Shown: positions 1 through 13,179 of the stretch, piece after piece | Layout of the letters: each line of letters opens with the position of its first letter | How positions within the stretch are numbered: the stretch's first letter is position 1 | Assembly (NCBI GenBank): GCA_022578605.1 | Contig: MU394062.1 | Span: 744,001-808,000 of the forward strand | Reading direction: 5' to 3' | DNA from: Camillea tinctor | Taxonomy: Eukaryota; Ascomycota; Sordariomycetes; Xylariales; Xylariaceae | DNA: 64,000 nucleotides | Notes under the pieces: model-generated | The model's database searches: none | The model's input: the letters and a program-made list of their open reading frames with translations, nothing else | Told to the model about the DNA's origin: nothing | Made by a program: the position numbers and the translations under genes

Positions 1-387
1 TTCTCCCTCTTAATGATTTGGGTATTTATTTTTGGATATCCTGAGCTGAGAAATGTTGTAAGTCTCGATCTTCTGTACCCCATCCCTCGTTATTCAGCGT
101 GTTGAGTTGCATCACATTGATTTGATTACTCTAGGATAATTCACTCCATGCGTAATTGACAGAGGATCCGCGACAATTATGTATTGCTCATAGGAGAGGT
201 AGGTCCAACTCCACATCTCGTAGCGGACTTGAAAAATATTGACGTATCTACAGGTGTTTGTTATATTCTCGGTTATCGGACTTTTGGGGTTGTCTATGAG
301 GACTTTTCTGTGCGGTTGATCCTAAAAACCCATTCTATGGTGGTATTTACCTCTATCCCTTTTTTTAGGCTTTTTATTTTCTTATTT
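1..387. other. Intergenic, left edge, no gene seen
   Basis: Sequence downstream of the receptor gene that ends at 388. It probably holds that gene's 3' untranslated region. No frame shows convincing coding sequence. Confidence 0.4.
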
Positions 388-2650
388 CTAACCTTCTTGG
401 GGTTTCCGTCGTTCTTCTAGCCGCGCCCTTTCGCCCCCTTCCTTCTTCAACGTTAGCTTTCTCGTCGGTATATTATCGCCTCGTACGTACACGTCTGCAT
501 CTTCATCTCGAGCGGTGGCGGCGGCGGTTGCTGTGGTAGTCCCCACCCTCACTAGTTCGACGTCGCTGTTATGCCTTGTATGCGTATGGTGTTCTTCTAC
601 GGGATCGACAAGTACAGTCCACTCCTGCTCGACCTTGATTTGGTTGTTGTGAAGGTTGCTGGCATTGCTTGCGAGTTTTGCTCCTTTCGAAGAGGGACCA
701 AAGCCACTCCCATAATAACCCGATCGGCCGGGTGCGGTTGTGCCGAACATCTTGGGGAACACGAGACTGAAGAGGGATCGGATTGCTGGCATACAGGCGC
801 ATATAACGCCTACGGGGACTTCAATCGTCGACCAATAACCTACTTCGACGTAATCCTCTACGGAAGGCATTAGCGAAAGGGGACGAGGATTTTGAGTGTG
901 GTGTGAGTCCTTACGCGTCAAGTTCTGTGTAGTCCCAAACACGATAAGAGAGCGAAGCCGAACAATGCTGACAATCGTTATGCTATTCCACGCTGTTAGG
1001 AGACGTATCTAATCGAAAAAGACTGGATAAGGGAAGAAACGCACAAAAATCCAACAGCAAACATAGCCATGATCTGGATCTTCTTCCTCGTGGTCAAGGA
1101 TAGCTTAAAGAGCTCAGGCAGGGGTAGGATAATGACAGCCAAGTCCAACACGATGTTAATAGCTGCGGCTGACCAACTCAACACATTTATACTGATACAC
1201 TTGGCCTCAAACTCTCCGTCCCAAAAGCGCCACGCCCCCGGTATCGGGTCGCACTGGAAAATCAGCAGGAAAATATAGGTCAACGCATAGACGAGGTTAG
1301 CAGCAACCAGAATCCAGGTACATATGCGGAAGGAGCGTTTTGGAAAGAGCTTGAGGTAGAAAAGAAGGATCGAGATCTTGGTAAGTGCCAATGCAGCTAT
1401 GTAGATCATCTCATCGAAAAAGTATATCTAATTGGGGAGACAGTATATGTTAGTTGTCGTGTACATTTATAATCTTTCTTCACAATATTCTTGCAAAACA
1501 ACAATATTCCCCAACACTTCTTGGCCATTGGTATTGGAAAAGAGGAGTGAATAATTTGGGCATAGGAAGGGAGGGTTAGAGGAATAGAGAAGTCGAAAGT
1601 AGCCTCAAATACCAACAGCTATAGACGTCGGTGGTCCCGCTAGTCACGGGTTAGTCGCGGAGGAGGCTAGATTATTCCAGGAATAAACATAGAGCCACGA
1701 TACCGTATCGACTGGCTGGTTCATTTTAAAGGTTTGCGCGCTTTTCCTATTCTCTTTTCTTTCCTCCATAGCTCCTTTCCCTCTTTCTTCCTATAAATGT
1801 CTTCCTTGTCTAGACATATTGCACGCGATTATGAACTGATGACAAATGAGAGAAACAACTTACATGCAGGATTTCGGTTATATTATCGAATGACACATTC
1901 CATATATCAAGACCAAGTCCATGTTCAGTCACTTTATAATTGTTAGTCTCCTGGTAATGGTGGATATACGGGTAGGATACCTACAAGGGAAGGATAGGAC
2001 CGCAAGTGGTACTTCAAAGCACTGCACCAAATAGCATCAACATGGTTAGCTGACGGCATCTCTTGCTCTTGGATGCAACTAAATATATATATACCATGGC
2101 AAAACACATGACTGTGTCATCCCAGCCCCATGATCGTGTCCCAACCACTCGTGCGAAGCACCGAAGACAGAAAGCTAAAAGACCTAATGCCCCAAAGACG
2201 ATGGCAACGACCCATACTAGCGTTCTCCTGTCCTCGCCTTCAACACCACAGAAAGTGTTGGAATACTTTAATGTTGCTAGAATAGTAAGATTGTGTTAGG
2301 TAAGCGATCATGACCTCAAGGTCGTAAACTGTGGTGATCCAAACTCACATAACTGGTCGCGAGTCGAGCAGCTTGAGGCTACGCATGTGGTGATGTTCGC
2401 CATCAACTCTGTATTTGAGCAGATACATAACGCATCCGTCGAGTTGCATCCTGAGTTTAATATCGATGGGAGCATACACGCAAACTACATTTCACTTCTG
2501 TTAGCTACAGCCACCCTGGCTCACACGTGCACGGTAAGTGATCTTTTCCAAGGGACTTACACCACAATCAGGCACATCCTGCAAACTCTGAGCTGTTGTC
2601 GCCGGCAACAATGCGCCCAGGCAGAATGCCAGGAAGCCAACGAACTTCAT
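388..2650 (-). CDS. CFEM-domain PTH11-type seven-helix receptor
   Basis: A nine-exon model: 2650-2563, 2519-2496, 2450-2349, 2276-2095, 2021-1985, 1931-1864, 1427-1024, 967-915, 857-388. All junctions keep phase and give 475 residues. A signal peptide (MKFVGFLAFCLGALLPATTA) leads into a cysteine-rich CFEM-like region with the motifs CNSTDALCIC and CVASSC. The seven-helix rhodopsin-like core follows, with family landmarks WGWDD, EHGLGLDIW, FFDEMIYI, FGTTQ, DYVEVGYWSTIE and ICACMPAIR. The C-terminal tail is cytoplasmic-type, basic and low-complexity. In the family, such plasma-membrane proteins sense surface or host cues and signal through G proteins, as Pth11 does in appressorium formation; the ligand here is unknown. 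The CFEM part lacks one expected cysteine in this model, and the first two small exons are the least certain. The intron between 1864 and 1427 is unusually long (436 bp). The sequence does not show how the gene is regulated. Confidence 0.85.
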
Positions 2651-5600
2651 CGTTACCGACACACTGAAGAGAAAGAAGTCAAAGCAAAGTCTATAGAAAT
2701 TATGTCAAAAAGTACAACTAGAAAGCAAAGAGAATGGGGTGGTGGGTAGTAAAAAGAAGTGAAACAGATAGACGGTCTGCCCATCTGAGAAACACATATG
2801 ACGAAGAAAAGAAAGGACTGATCAGAAGATCCGGGGGCAAGAGACCTTTTTTCCCCAGTCACGGCATTTTCTTTTCTCTAATGATATGTAAGTAAGGCTT
2901 ACAGCTCCAGCTAACCCTCGGGGTAGGGGGTAGGGGGGAAAGGGAGCTGGTCGGTCGGGAGATGCTTACCGAATAATACATGTTCATACAGCTCAATACC
3001 CAATACTACTAGTCTGTAATATACTAGGTTACCTAAATAGCCGCATTGGCAAGGCCCTGTCAAGTTTCAACGCTGACAGGGTACAGGAAGGGAATAGTAA
3101 GTAAGCCTTGATTTGGACAAGCAAGCCACGAGGCAACGGCTCCTTGAAACGAGGTGATGATCTTACGGACGGACATCGCGGAGGCCAGGCCAGACCTGGG
3201 TCTTGCATACATAGCTCCCGCGGACTAATAAACCTTGGGAAGTTCGTGATTCGTATGGAATGCAGTGCAGATAAAAAGACCTAGCATCATCCTCCTTCTT
3301 CTTCTCTTCTTCTCTTTACATACACGAAGCACCACTACACTACGGAGCATGTACGTGACTGACGTAAATAGCTCTCTAAATAGGTAAGCTTTCCCAATTA
3401 ATAAACGCATAACGACGCACGGCTTTTCACCTGAGATATGGGTCTCGCACGGATTATGAGCTGCCTTGATTTTCTCTAGATTCATGTTTTCTTCAACTCC
3501 CGGCATACACCTCGATGACATGTCGCACTAAGTGGAGCCTGTAAAGCTATAATATGAGATTATTATTATTTGATGTAATAAGCTTCTCGAAGAAAACCGC
3601 GAAAGGGGACTAGCAAGAAAGAAAATATAGCTTAGTGACTGAACTACTACGGCATATCGTAGTTGGCGTATATTGGCAATGGGGGGGAGAAGAAGACTAC
3701 ATACGAACACATGCAAATATGAACTTGTCATGTCTGGTAGTTGTCGATCGCATGCCGAATCTATACTAGGACGATGAGGTGTAAGGTAGTTTAAACGGTT
3801 AGTCTTTCCGTTGCTTCAATTCGCGTGGGTCTTCTTCGGTGCAAAACAAGAGGAAGAGGAAAGAGGGAAAAAAAGTTCTCGCCATTTTATCTCATCCTTA
3901 CATAGATCCATAGATGCCACCTATCACCCCTTATCATTATCCTCCAAGCTGAAACCGCGGGAAGAGGAGGGGAGGAGGATGAATAAGAAAAGGAAGGGGG
4001 GGAATCCTTCGAACTGATCATTTTAATTGTTTACATAGCACCTGGTGCATATGAGGTCAGATATTGGATATTCAAATAAGTAAATAAAAAAAATCTCTTC
4101 TTTTCTAGCTGCATGAACAGTTGCATGGCATGGGCATGGTACGTGCAGATAGGCGAAATAGGAAAAAAAAGAAAATCAATCACTCCGGTGTGATCAATAA
4201 GATGCTGTCTGCATGCTACACTGCATGCTACACCACATCTTACAATACATATAATTATTGATTGGATTGGATGTTGGATGTAACCCTCCCCCGTCCCATC
4301 TCTCCTGTCAGCACGAAACCAGCCTTGTGGGACGACGATGAATACCCCCCTTCTTCCCCCCGTTCCTCGTGGGGGACCCCTATACTCTAACACCAACATA
4401 CACGCACACATATGCTATCCTTCTCTCTATCTTCTACGGAGGACTTACCTCCTGGCGAAGAACCCCGGAAGTGATGGAGAGATGTGGTTGGATCGCCCCC
4501 TTGGAAAATCGCGCTGATCCAAACCGGCAGGTTCTCCGAAATACCCACATTCGGTTTTTTTTTTCTTTCTTTCTTTTTTTCAATTCGACACCTGCCCACC
4601 CCCTATCAACCTCAATTACCCTTTCTTCCCAGATCCCAGAACAAAAAAAAGATGATGATCAAAAAGAAAGAAGAAAAAAGCTCTGGAGTTGAGGGACGAG
4701 GAAGTATAATGCGAGAAATGAGAAAGAAACGAAAAGAAGAAGAAATGTGTGTAAGATAAAAAAGGGCCGACAAGGGAATAAGGGGAGGTAGTATCATTAT
4801 AATCTTATATACTTAACCTACTTACTTACATGCTACATATTTCTTTTTCTTTTTCTTCTTTTTGCTGTCTTCCTGTCATTCCTTTCGTATAAGAGATCCG
4901 GGCACACCTGACTTTCCATTGTATGTCGATCTTTTTTTTTTTTTGTCAACGACTTAAGCTTGGCGTTTTTTAACGTTTCATTTTTTTTTTTTTTTTCATT
5001 TCGATAATTTACCTAGTCGGCGATATCTTCACTAACAACTCCCTCTTCTTGTTAGAAAAAGTAGAAAGTTTTAGGGCTGCACTACGTACATACAGTAACT
5101 AAACCACATTAGCAATGGCGCTAACTACGCAGATGAGTTTTTTTTTTGTAAATGAGACGGTCGGGCGCGGGCGTTGCCAAGATGACTGACGACGTAAGCA
5201 CATGTCTATCGGTTCACGATTTTTAAGGGGTTTCTCTTTTTCCTCTCATCTGGATGTTTGTGTTCAAAAGAGAGCGCAACATACTATCTATACCTGCATA
5301 AGTGGCCTACACCACAACTCCAAATTCAGACTTTGATTTTTGGTGAGTATGTGTATGTATGTCTTGGCTTCTGGTGATCTTAATCACCTACAAGCCGCTG
5401 ATGCGATGCGAGACGCACAGTCGAGATGAGATCTTATTTTATACCCAGACCCAACAGCATGACGGCTGCAGCTCGCGTGACAATCTACTATATATATATC
5501 TAGGTATACGCATAGCAAGTCATTAAAAAAAAAGAAAAGCCCGGAATATATATGTATGTAACCTACCTGAGTCAAGAAGACAATGCCGTTCGTCGTCTTG

Positions 5601-6700
5601 TCTTTTACCCAGTCCGGCAGTGTGCTGTAGGCCAACTCGTTCCTGCGCAAGGTCGCATTGCGACAGGGTACGGTTCATGCGGCCGGCGCCGCCGCAAGCT
5701 GCCGCTTGTATTGTATGCGTACTATTATATAATAGTGTAGGTTTATAGATGTAACGTCTCCAACCCTCGCTCGTAAGCTATAGTTGAAACAGAAAGGCCT
5801 CTAAGATTTGACTATGTGAACAGCCGTCACATGCCTGCCCAAAGAAAGCTGTAGAAGAATGCGTATTTACCTAAAACAGAGTTCATCTCATATGTGGTAG
5901 GACAGTTCGATCCATTCTATCGGTCCGTCCTAGCGGGAGCGAGCACGGGAGTTCGTCTCTATTGCGGTGTTAGTCGAAACACCGGACCGTATATGGATAA
6001 CCAACCCACTCTAGCTCAACACAGCCTATTTCTTTCGTTTCCTACTTAAGTAGGTATTTTATTTTCACCACCTATAGCGAGTACCTAGGTTACGTAAGTG
6101 TAGAGATGAGGCGATCTTCTTCGTCTGACACCGTCGATATATAAAACCTATGGATCCGATGAGGATACCACCACCACGCCGTAGATAAATCGCACGTGCA
6201 ATCTAGATAGCCGACCCTAAATCAGTAGTTTCGTGTTTGGAATACCACCTACCGGAACTAGTAGCCATCTAGCTCTGGTTTCGACCCAAAGGACCGGGAA
6301 GGCTTCGCCATGTGCTTATGTGGCAAAAGCATACGCTAATCGCCAAAAAGGCAATGAGCTCATTGATATGTAGCTATCATCTAGCAACAGCTTACGATGA
6401 TGGGGGCGGAGACGACCTTTTTAAACATGCTATGGTACGTCTGGATAAGCTTGCGTGCTGAAGGCAGGCAGGCAGTTAGGCTACGGGTCATTATTTGCAG
6501 ATATTCGCATGATATTTTTCGAAGGAACTCTACATACACTCACATGTCGAGATTTTTGAGAACAGTGAACCCCCCCCCCCTCTCCATTTTCACGCTGAAT
6601 TCCCTCTTCCTCTCGCTTCCTATTCGAGCCTGAAAAGCCATCCTTAGCTAGAGGTACTTCCATATGCGTATTCGATATATGTATGACTTAACTACCCGTT
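2651..6700. other. Gene-poor intergenic region
   Basis: Long stretch with only short, shadow-like ORFs, poly-T and poly-A runs (for example near 4930 and 4980) and polypurine tracts. A possible first exon of an unknown minus-strand gene lies near 5690-5565, ending at a GT donor, but no second exon could be attached. Palindromic TACCTAGG-like motifs occur near 6087. No confident gene seen. Confidence 0.4.
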
Positions 6701-7780
6701 CCAGACCTCTTACTAAGCATGTGAGAAGCATTAGACCGATTCAAAAGACCGCCCATACAAGCAGCGATCTTCAGGAATGCTTTGCGAACTAGCCCCCAAG
6801 TCAACGATGTTTCGTGCTGTATTTAGGTTAGGTACCCGAGCTAGCTCCTTGCTAACGTCGAACCAAATTTCCCAACGACGAAGCTCCATTGCCTGGTTTG
6901 GGAAACACAAACCGGCAATCTAGAAGGCCCAATGCTGAGCTAAGCTTTAGAACACAGAAAACGTCTCGGTAGTGTCGGACAAGCTAGCGCCACGAACTCC
7001 ACGATGCAATTACGGTGAAGGCTTAGCTTTGGAGTTCATTTCGGGAGGTGGGGGGCTGGCCCAGAGCTTTCGGTAGGTCTATTTGGGGACATAAAGAGAT
7101 TGTACGTATGCGCACATATCTGCGTATATAGGTAGGTTATATAAATTGAAATTGACGGCTGATTCGTCGGTCGCTAACCACGTGTTTATTAGAAAGTAAG
7201 CAGCATACTTAGAAGCAAAGAATATCAAAGTAAGATCTCAAAAGTCAGATAAAAACACGATCATCTCGAAATTAATGTTTTCATACTGCGCCGGTTTCTT
7301 CTAGGGAATATTTGGTTGCATAGGTATGGGCCATTAGTCGTTAAGATAATCTAGATTATTATCTAATAAGCAAGCATCTATAAACCAAAGGCTTACATAG
7401 AAGTATACTATACGTATATCTGTAGATACCTCTTTCTATACGTGAAGAGGCGCGTTTAGATCCCGACTAAATACGACTAAAAACTCTTCTTGTACCAGAC
7501 AAGTCACATCAAAAGATGATATAGCTAGAATCGGCCTTCGGCAGATATTAGTATCTATAAAGCAATAATGTCCTAGATCACCAAATTCTAGCCTCCTGTA
7601 TTTCAGGGGAAAGGAACAAGTCCCCCCCCTTTAGTGCTAACAGGTAGGCAGCAAATAAGCCAGTCAAAGTCAAGGTACAATCTTATTCACGTTGTCATAG
7701 GCCATGTGTATTGCTATAATATACTGAACTGCATGTTTTGCAAGCCAGAAAACATGACTACATAAAATAAATTACTAGGT

Positions 7781-7812
7781 GCTGTTGTTGAGGTTCTAGA
7801 GCCTATTACATG
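7781..7812 (+). repeat. Weak fragment of dispersed LTR-like repeat
   Basis: A short stretch containing TTGAGGTTCTAGAGCC matches the core TAGTTGTGGTTCTAG of the better copies at 8711, 18910 and 19171. It is short, so a chance match is possible. Confidence 0.25.
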
Positions 7813-8710
7813 AAGATTGTATAGCACCCAACCTAGATGAATTGTCACGTTACACCAATCCAACACCGTCTTGGTAGGTAAATGGGCTAAGAAGTGCCAA
7901 TAATATATGGACATATTATATATATGTAGTGTGACATAACACATGAGAACTGCAGAGATAAGGCTATGGATTCTCGTTCTATTTGGAATTTCCCAAAACG
8001 TGTTGAGAAAAAGGCTTAAGGTTCAAGATTTTATTTTTAGCTCGAAAGCGAAATAATTGTGAAACAACTTCGTTTGATCTTTTCTCAAGAAAGAGAACAC
8101 TGCGGTCTAAGACTCCTCCTTATAACTTCCTATTACCCTTTTCTCCGTTACCTCTCCCATGATAATGTTTCATGGATCTTCCCATGGGACTTCTTACGTC
8201 AAGCTTTTATTGGAGTTCCCATAGGATCCCATTGTGCAGCCCTACGAAGAGGTCGCGTTTAGATAAGTGTCTAAGTTTATAGTTGTCTTCATGAATTATC
8301 CAATTTCTATCCAGTTCTTCGTGTAACAACACCGTTCACACTGAAAACTATATAGTATATTTTATATACCTCCTAGTAACACTTATTCTGGGGCGGAGCT
8401 AAAAGCTAAACTCCTAGAGGTCGCAGATGGTAAATAGTTCTCAGTTACCTCATTTCCACAAAAATGTAGTTTTTCTTAGAGCAGCTAATCCTTAATGTTG
8501 TTTGGGAACGAAGAACTCCGACTACACAATAATATATAACATATTTCATAATAGTTGTTATCTCAAGCTTATACTTCTATTGCCTATCCCGTAAATAATA
8601 GATACAAAGGTACGTATTACAGTACGACTATTAGTTGTAATTGTTAGGGGTGATAAGCCACGAGTATGTATAACTAAGAAATGTGCTGGTCAATATGCAT
8701 TGGTGATACA

Positions 8711-8785
8711 CATAGTTGTAGTTCTAGATCCTCTATCGCACAACAACATTGCAATTATTTCAGTTCTTGCTTTGTATCTCGTGAC
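8711..8785 (+). repeat. Degenerate LTR-end/primer-site-like repeat, copy A
   Basis: Contains TAGTTGTAGTTCTAGATCC, then CGCACAACAACATTG, then a degraded tRNA-complement-like stretch and CTCGTGA. Two other copies (18910 and 19171) follow the same order of blocks with scattered transitions. The arrangement resembles the end of a Copia-type LTR (ending in ACAACA) followed by an initiator-tRNA primer-binding site. Confidence 0.45.
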
Positions 8786-9670
8786 AATAATGCTATGAAA
8801 TCTAGCCACCAACATCTTTTCCCGTTTAGATAATCAATCCTTTTATTACCCGCTTTAGGGACGTCTTGGTTTGTCATTGTAGGTCGGAAACCTTCTGCTA
8901 GCACAAACATTTGTTTTTCTTATAAGACTAATGATGATACATCAACATATGTCCTAGATGTATTATTATCTAAAGACATCTATTATTCTCGCTTGTATCT
9001 CCTTGATTGGAATAAAAGACATAATGCCTTCAACATTTCATCATGGACATGCTAACCATAGATATATACTAGTGAATATACCTCTGTTAAAAGGGAATAA
9101 AAACAGCTAGCTGAAAGTATAGGTTATATAATCATTATAACGTTTATTAACTTAATAAGATGTACTTTATAAAGCTTCGAATGCTATTTGGTAATCACGA
9201 GATGGTACGATGGATGCGTACCAGGATATATATTAAAACGTCATGAACGGCCCGAGACTCCTGGGAACTCTACAATAACTTCCTCTAGTAAAATAGTAAC
9301 TATCCATTTGCTTGGTTCCACGACGTTCAATAATGCTGCACACTCTCTTGACTAATGTGACACGATAGCACAAGATGAACCAATGTTACTTCACCGTCGT
9401 GAATGTATATGATAATATAGTGTTATTAGTAGTTCAGTTCCTAATCATAAGAGTGAGAAGTTTGGAAGATATGACTGGAATTCGAGGGATGAATAAGCCT
9501 CGATGCCACTTATCCAACCTAGGTGCTCTGCTGTGTTAGCAGCCCTACGAACGGTAGGATATCAAACCTCACTTAACTTTATGTGGCGGATGAATCTCTA
9601 ATATTTCTCTGAAGGCATGGTAAACTGGTTTGCTGTTGATGGTTACTATGAGACAGATCCTGCCTATAAT

Positions 9671-11826
9671 AAGTGAAACATGGAATAAACCATGTGGCTA
9701 CTAGAGGAAGAGGAAAAGAAGGGAGGGAGCTAGTCTACCCACTGCGCAATGAAAATTTGATTTTCAAGGGACAACATGCTGTATTTCGAAGACTTCACAG
9801 GGCCATAAAGTGGTACGATGGTAGTCGTCGTACTTCGAATTCTGCCTGCGCGCCGGAGCGTCGCAGATGACTTCGACAGTGACTTGATATTCCCAACGGA
9901 GAAACGGACACAGAAAAACAAACTGCCAACCAGAACTAATTCCAGCACTCCCCCCCTTTTTACACAAGAGATTCTTACGTGGACCGTATTTACGTGGACC
10001 GTATTTACGTGAACAGAACAACCTAACCTAGTGGGTTTGCTCGGCCCCCGTAGTAAGCATGCTTCACGTGGCATCCCTACCCTACGACCAACCGATCTGG
10101 GAGAACCTGCAACCGATCAGCAGCAGGAGCAGCGGCAGCAACATCGATTCCAGGCCCGCCGTGACCTACCTACTTCTTCCCCTTCACACCTTGCCCGCAA
10201 CCGCGGGATTTCATTTCGTCGCCCACCCCCCGTGTACGTAAGTAACCAGATATTCGTGCATTGATGCAACCCAGACACACACACACACAATCACAAATCT
10301 ACTTCATCGGTACATAGAAAGCATATATAACCTATATGCCGTCGAGGCAGGCTATATTATGAAATAGCGTGGCATTCGGGCGATTCAGAAAAAAAGCGAC
10401 GGGGCGAGGGGTTTTTTTTTTTTTTTCGTGGCCGGATATTAGTGTAGGCTGCCGTAGTATCGTGGGAGGGGAACGGGATTAAAAAAAATCGTAACGTATG
10501 GCGTGTAAGTACGCATTCTTCGTATAAACTCGCAACGAAAAGATTTTTTTCTTCTTCTCACCTTATCCCGAAAGCCTTAGTTGCAGTGGAGCAATTAAAC
10601 CGTCCGCAGACAGAACAATACGAATCATGACATTATTGGTATTTAGAAAAAACAGAAGAATGGAAAAAAAGAACTAATTATTATTTCGGTAAGTACCTAT
10701 CAGGGTAAAGTTGGAAAAAGTTCTAGTTCTAGACAAGGACGTAGTGTAATTTTAGCATTGTAACCTACATAGCCTTGACATCGACCTGTTTCCATGACAA
10801 GAGCACGATTTTTCCATGACTAGAAATCATATACTACGTCAATGATCGATTTTTTTTCTTATCGTCAGTGTAGGCATCTAGAAGTTGCGCTACTCATCGG
10901 CTTTAGGCCTTTAAGATGGAGCTAGGTAGGAGGTAAATTTAGTCCGTGATCTAAATCCGGGCGGAGCACCCACTTAGGTGGAAATAAGAGTCCGTCTTAG
11001 CCAACTTCAGCATAAGTCAAGGTTGCGTGACTCAATAGCTTATACCGATTTTTATCTACCGATTAGTAATTCTTACTTTTGTTCAACATCTATAACGAAG
11101 CTACTAAGTCCCGACACCGTGAATTCGAGAATGGTTAATCACTACTTATTCACCCTTTTACTATACGTAAGACTAAGCATGGAGGCGAGGCCCACCTCGA
11201 ATCATGTAGGTAGGTTATAGTGGGCACAGCACGGTTCAATGCTGCACGAAACACGTTATAGAAGCGGTCTATCGAAAAGCTTCAAGGTTTCTTGGCCTAT
11301 CACAGATCGGTGGGCGACTCTGATGTAACGGCGTGGGATCAATAGAGTTGCGGCCCGGGAACCAGGTAGTCCACCAAAAGAAGAAGACGACGCCCCTCCG
11401 CCCCTGTACGACCCGAGGTTCTAGGAATCTTACCGTGGCATCCAGACCGTTAAGATACCATGGAGAAGCGCAGTTTGGCTACATATAGTTGATCTTGGAG
11501 CCTGCATTTATGCGAGTGGAGTCAGATGCGCAATGCGTTCAGGGCCAAATCGACGTGCTCGTAACAGTAATATGGGTCGACGTTAGGATACAAGCCAACG
11601 ACTTAGCTTTTTGAAGCTGAATCAATATCCGGAGTCTCGGAGTTGGCAGAGGGGCCCTAGCAAGCGACTAGGGAGATCGTACTAGATGATGAGTAGTGGT
11701 ATCGAATCTAAACTGGGTCTTCCAAATATCTCCGTGGGCCGCATCACGTCATGAAAATGATTAGTAGTAGAAGCTGTTGGAAGGGGAAAAAATTGAATCC
11801 TGGCCAAATTATGCCACGGGAGAATG
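9671..11826. other. Intergenic region upstream of alcohol dehydrogenase
   Basis: No convincing gene. It holds a 15-bp tandem repeat at 9975-10014, an (AC)n run near 10276 and a long poly-T near 10412. The right part is the upstream region of the dehydrogenase gene. Confidence 0.4.
9975..10014. repeat. 15-bp tandem repeat, about 2.7 copies
   Basis: The unit TTACGTGGACCGTAT occurs twice perfectly in a row and a third time as a partial copy (TTACGTGAAC). No coding role is visible. Confidence 0.8.
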
Positions 11827-11834
11827 TATAAATA
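11827..11834 (+). promoter_or_regulatory. TATA box of alcohol dehydrogenase gene
   Basis: TATAAATA lies 117 bases before the dehydrogenase ATG. The 5' leader between them is free of upstream ATGs after about 11900, consistent with a single strong promoter. Confidence 0.55.
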
Positions 11835-11950
11835 GAGAAGAAGCAGGCTGTGCCTATCGTCTATGTCAGTGAATTTATCTTTGACAGCAGCAATATCTCA
11901 ATAAATTCAACACCAATCTTTACCAATAAATTTCGTATCAAACCTTTAAC

Positions 11951-13179
11951 ATGGCAGCACCTCAGTTCCAAGGTTGGCTGGGCAAGAGCCCCGAGGCTAT
12001 CAATGGCAAGATGGAATGGGGATCTTACGAGCCCAAGAAGTGGACCGAGGACGATGTCGACATCGAAATCTCGCACTGCGGCGTTTGCGGTTCTGACCTA
12101 CACATGCTGAAGTCAGGTTGGAAGGAGACACCATACCGTATGTATTCGTCCTTTTCTCGACACCCCGACTACGTGTGAGAAACAAAGCTCTCTAACTCCC
12201 ATTTGTAGCATGCGTCGTTGGCCATGAGATCGTAGGCAAGGCTATCCGAGTGGGTAGCAACGTCAAGCACATCCAGGTCGGTGACCGTGTGGGTGTTGGC
12301 GCCCAGTCCCGTTCGTGCCAGAGCAGCGACTGCGTAGACTGCAGTGTTGGTAACGAAGTGTACTGCACCAACGGTCTCGTCGACACGTACGGTGCTCACT
12401 TCCCGAACGACGAGGGCAAGTCGTACGGAGGGTACGCCGACTACAACCGAGTGAACGGCCACTGGGCGTTTAAGATACCTGAGGGATTGGACTCAGCCTT
12501 GGCTGCCCCCATGCTGTGCGGTGGTATCACCGTGTACTCGCCTCTGAGACAGAACGGCTGCGGTCCCGGAAAGACGGTTGGTATTGTGGGTGTTGGTGGA
12601 CTTGGCCATTTTGCTATCCTCTTCGCCAAGGCACTAGGCGCCGACCGGGTGGTTGGTATCTCCAGAAAGGCAGACAAGAAGGCCGATGTCCTCAAGCTGG
12701 GTGCGGACGATTACATCGCTACGGACGATGACAAGAACTGGGCGCTGAAGAACCGACGGAGCTTGGACCTCATCATCAGCACGGTCTCTAGCTCCAAGAT
12801 GCCCCTGACCGAATACCTCACCCTGCTCAAGGCTAGAGGCACATATATCCAGCTTGGGTACGTTTACTCGAACCCCTATAGTTCCCCATCTCTGGCTTTT
12901 CTTTTTCTAACTTCAGGATGAAATAGTGCTCCGGATGGAGGTGTGCTACCCCCTATCAACGCATTCTCGCTCATCATCAACGGCATCAAGATTGGTGGCA
13001 GCTTGACTGGCACGCCATCAGAGATCAGAGAGATGCTGCAGCTCGCGGCTGACAAGAAGATCAAGCCTTGGGTTGAGGAGCGACCTCTGAAGGATGCCAA
13101 CAAGGTGATCGTGGACATGGAGGAAGGAAAGGCTCGGTTCAGATATGTTCTGGTGAACGAGAACTTTGGCAAGCATTAA
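11951..13179 (+). CDS. Zinc-dependent alcohol dehydrogenase, cinnamyl/ADH6-like
   Basis: Three exons (11951-12137, 12209-12857, 12927-13179) give 362 residues, normal for zinc medium-chain dehydrogenases. The catalytic zinc ligands fit Cys43 (in HCGVCGSDLH), His68-Glu69 (VVGHEIVG) and Cys166 (MLCGG). The structural zinc site is Cys99, Cys104, Cys107 and Cys115. The nucleotide-binding GxGxxG is at 190-195 (GVGGLG). A following SRK segment is typical of NADP(H)-preferring enzymes of the cinnamyl-alcohol/ADH6 branch. Expected role: cytosolic reversible reduction of aromatic or branched aldehydes to alcohols; the substrate cannot be read from sequence. A TATA box precedes it, and the head of RPF2 lies 587 bp downstream on the same strand. 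Intron junctions are clear (GTATGT...TAG, GTACGT...TAG). Confidence 0.93.

Larger units (their letters stand above)
6701..9670. other. AT-rich block with decayed repeat traces
   Basis: Strongly AT-rich sequence dense in stop codons on all frames, with no coding signal. It includes fragments resembling an LTR end plus retroelement primer-binding site (8711-8785 and, more weakly, 7781-7812), related to copies near 18.9 and 19.2 kb. The picture fits transposon remains mutated by C-to-T changes (RIP-like), which is inference. Confidence 0.45.

Noticed and set aside
5384..5741. Possible first exon ending at a good donor (minus strand, near 5566)
   Set aside because: No downstream exon or family motif could be joined.
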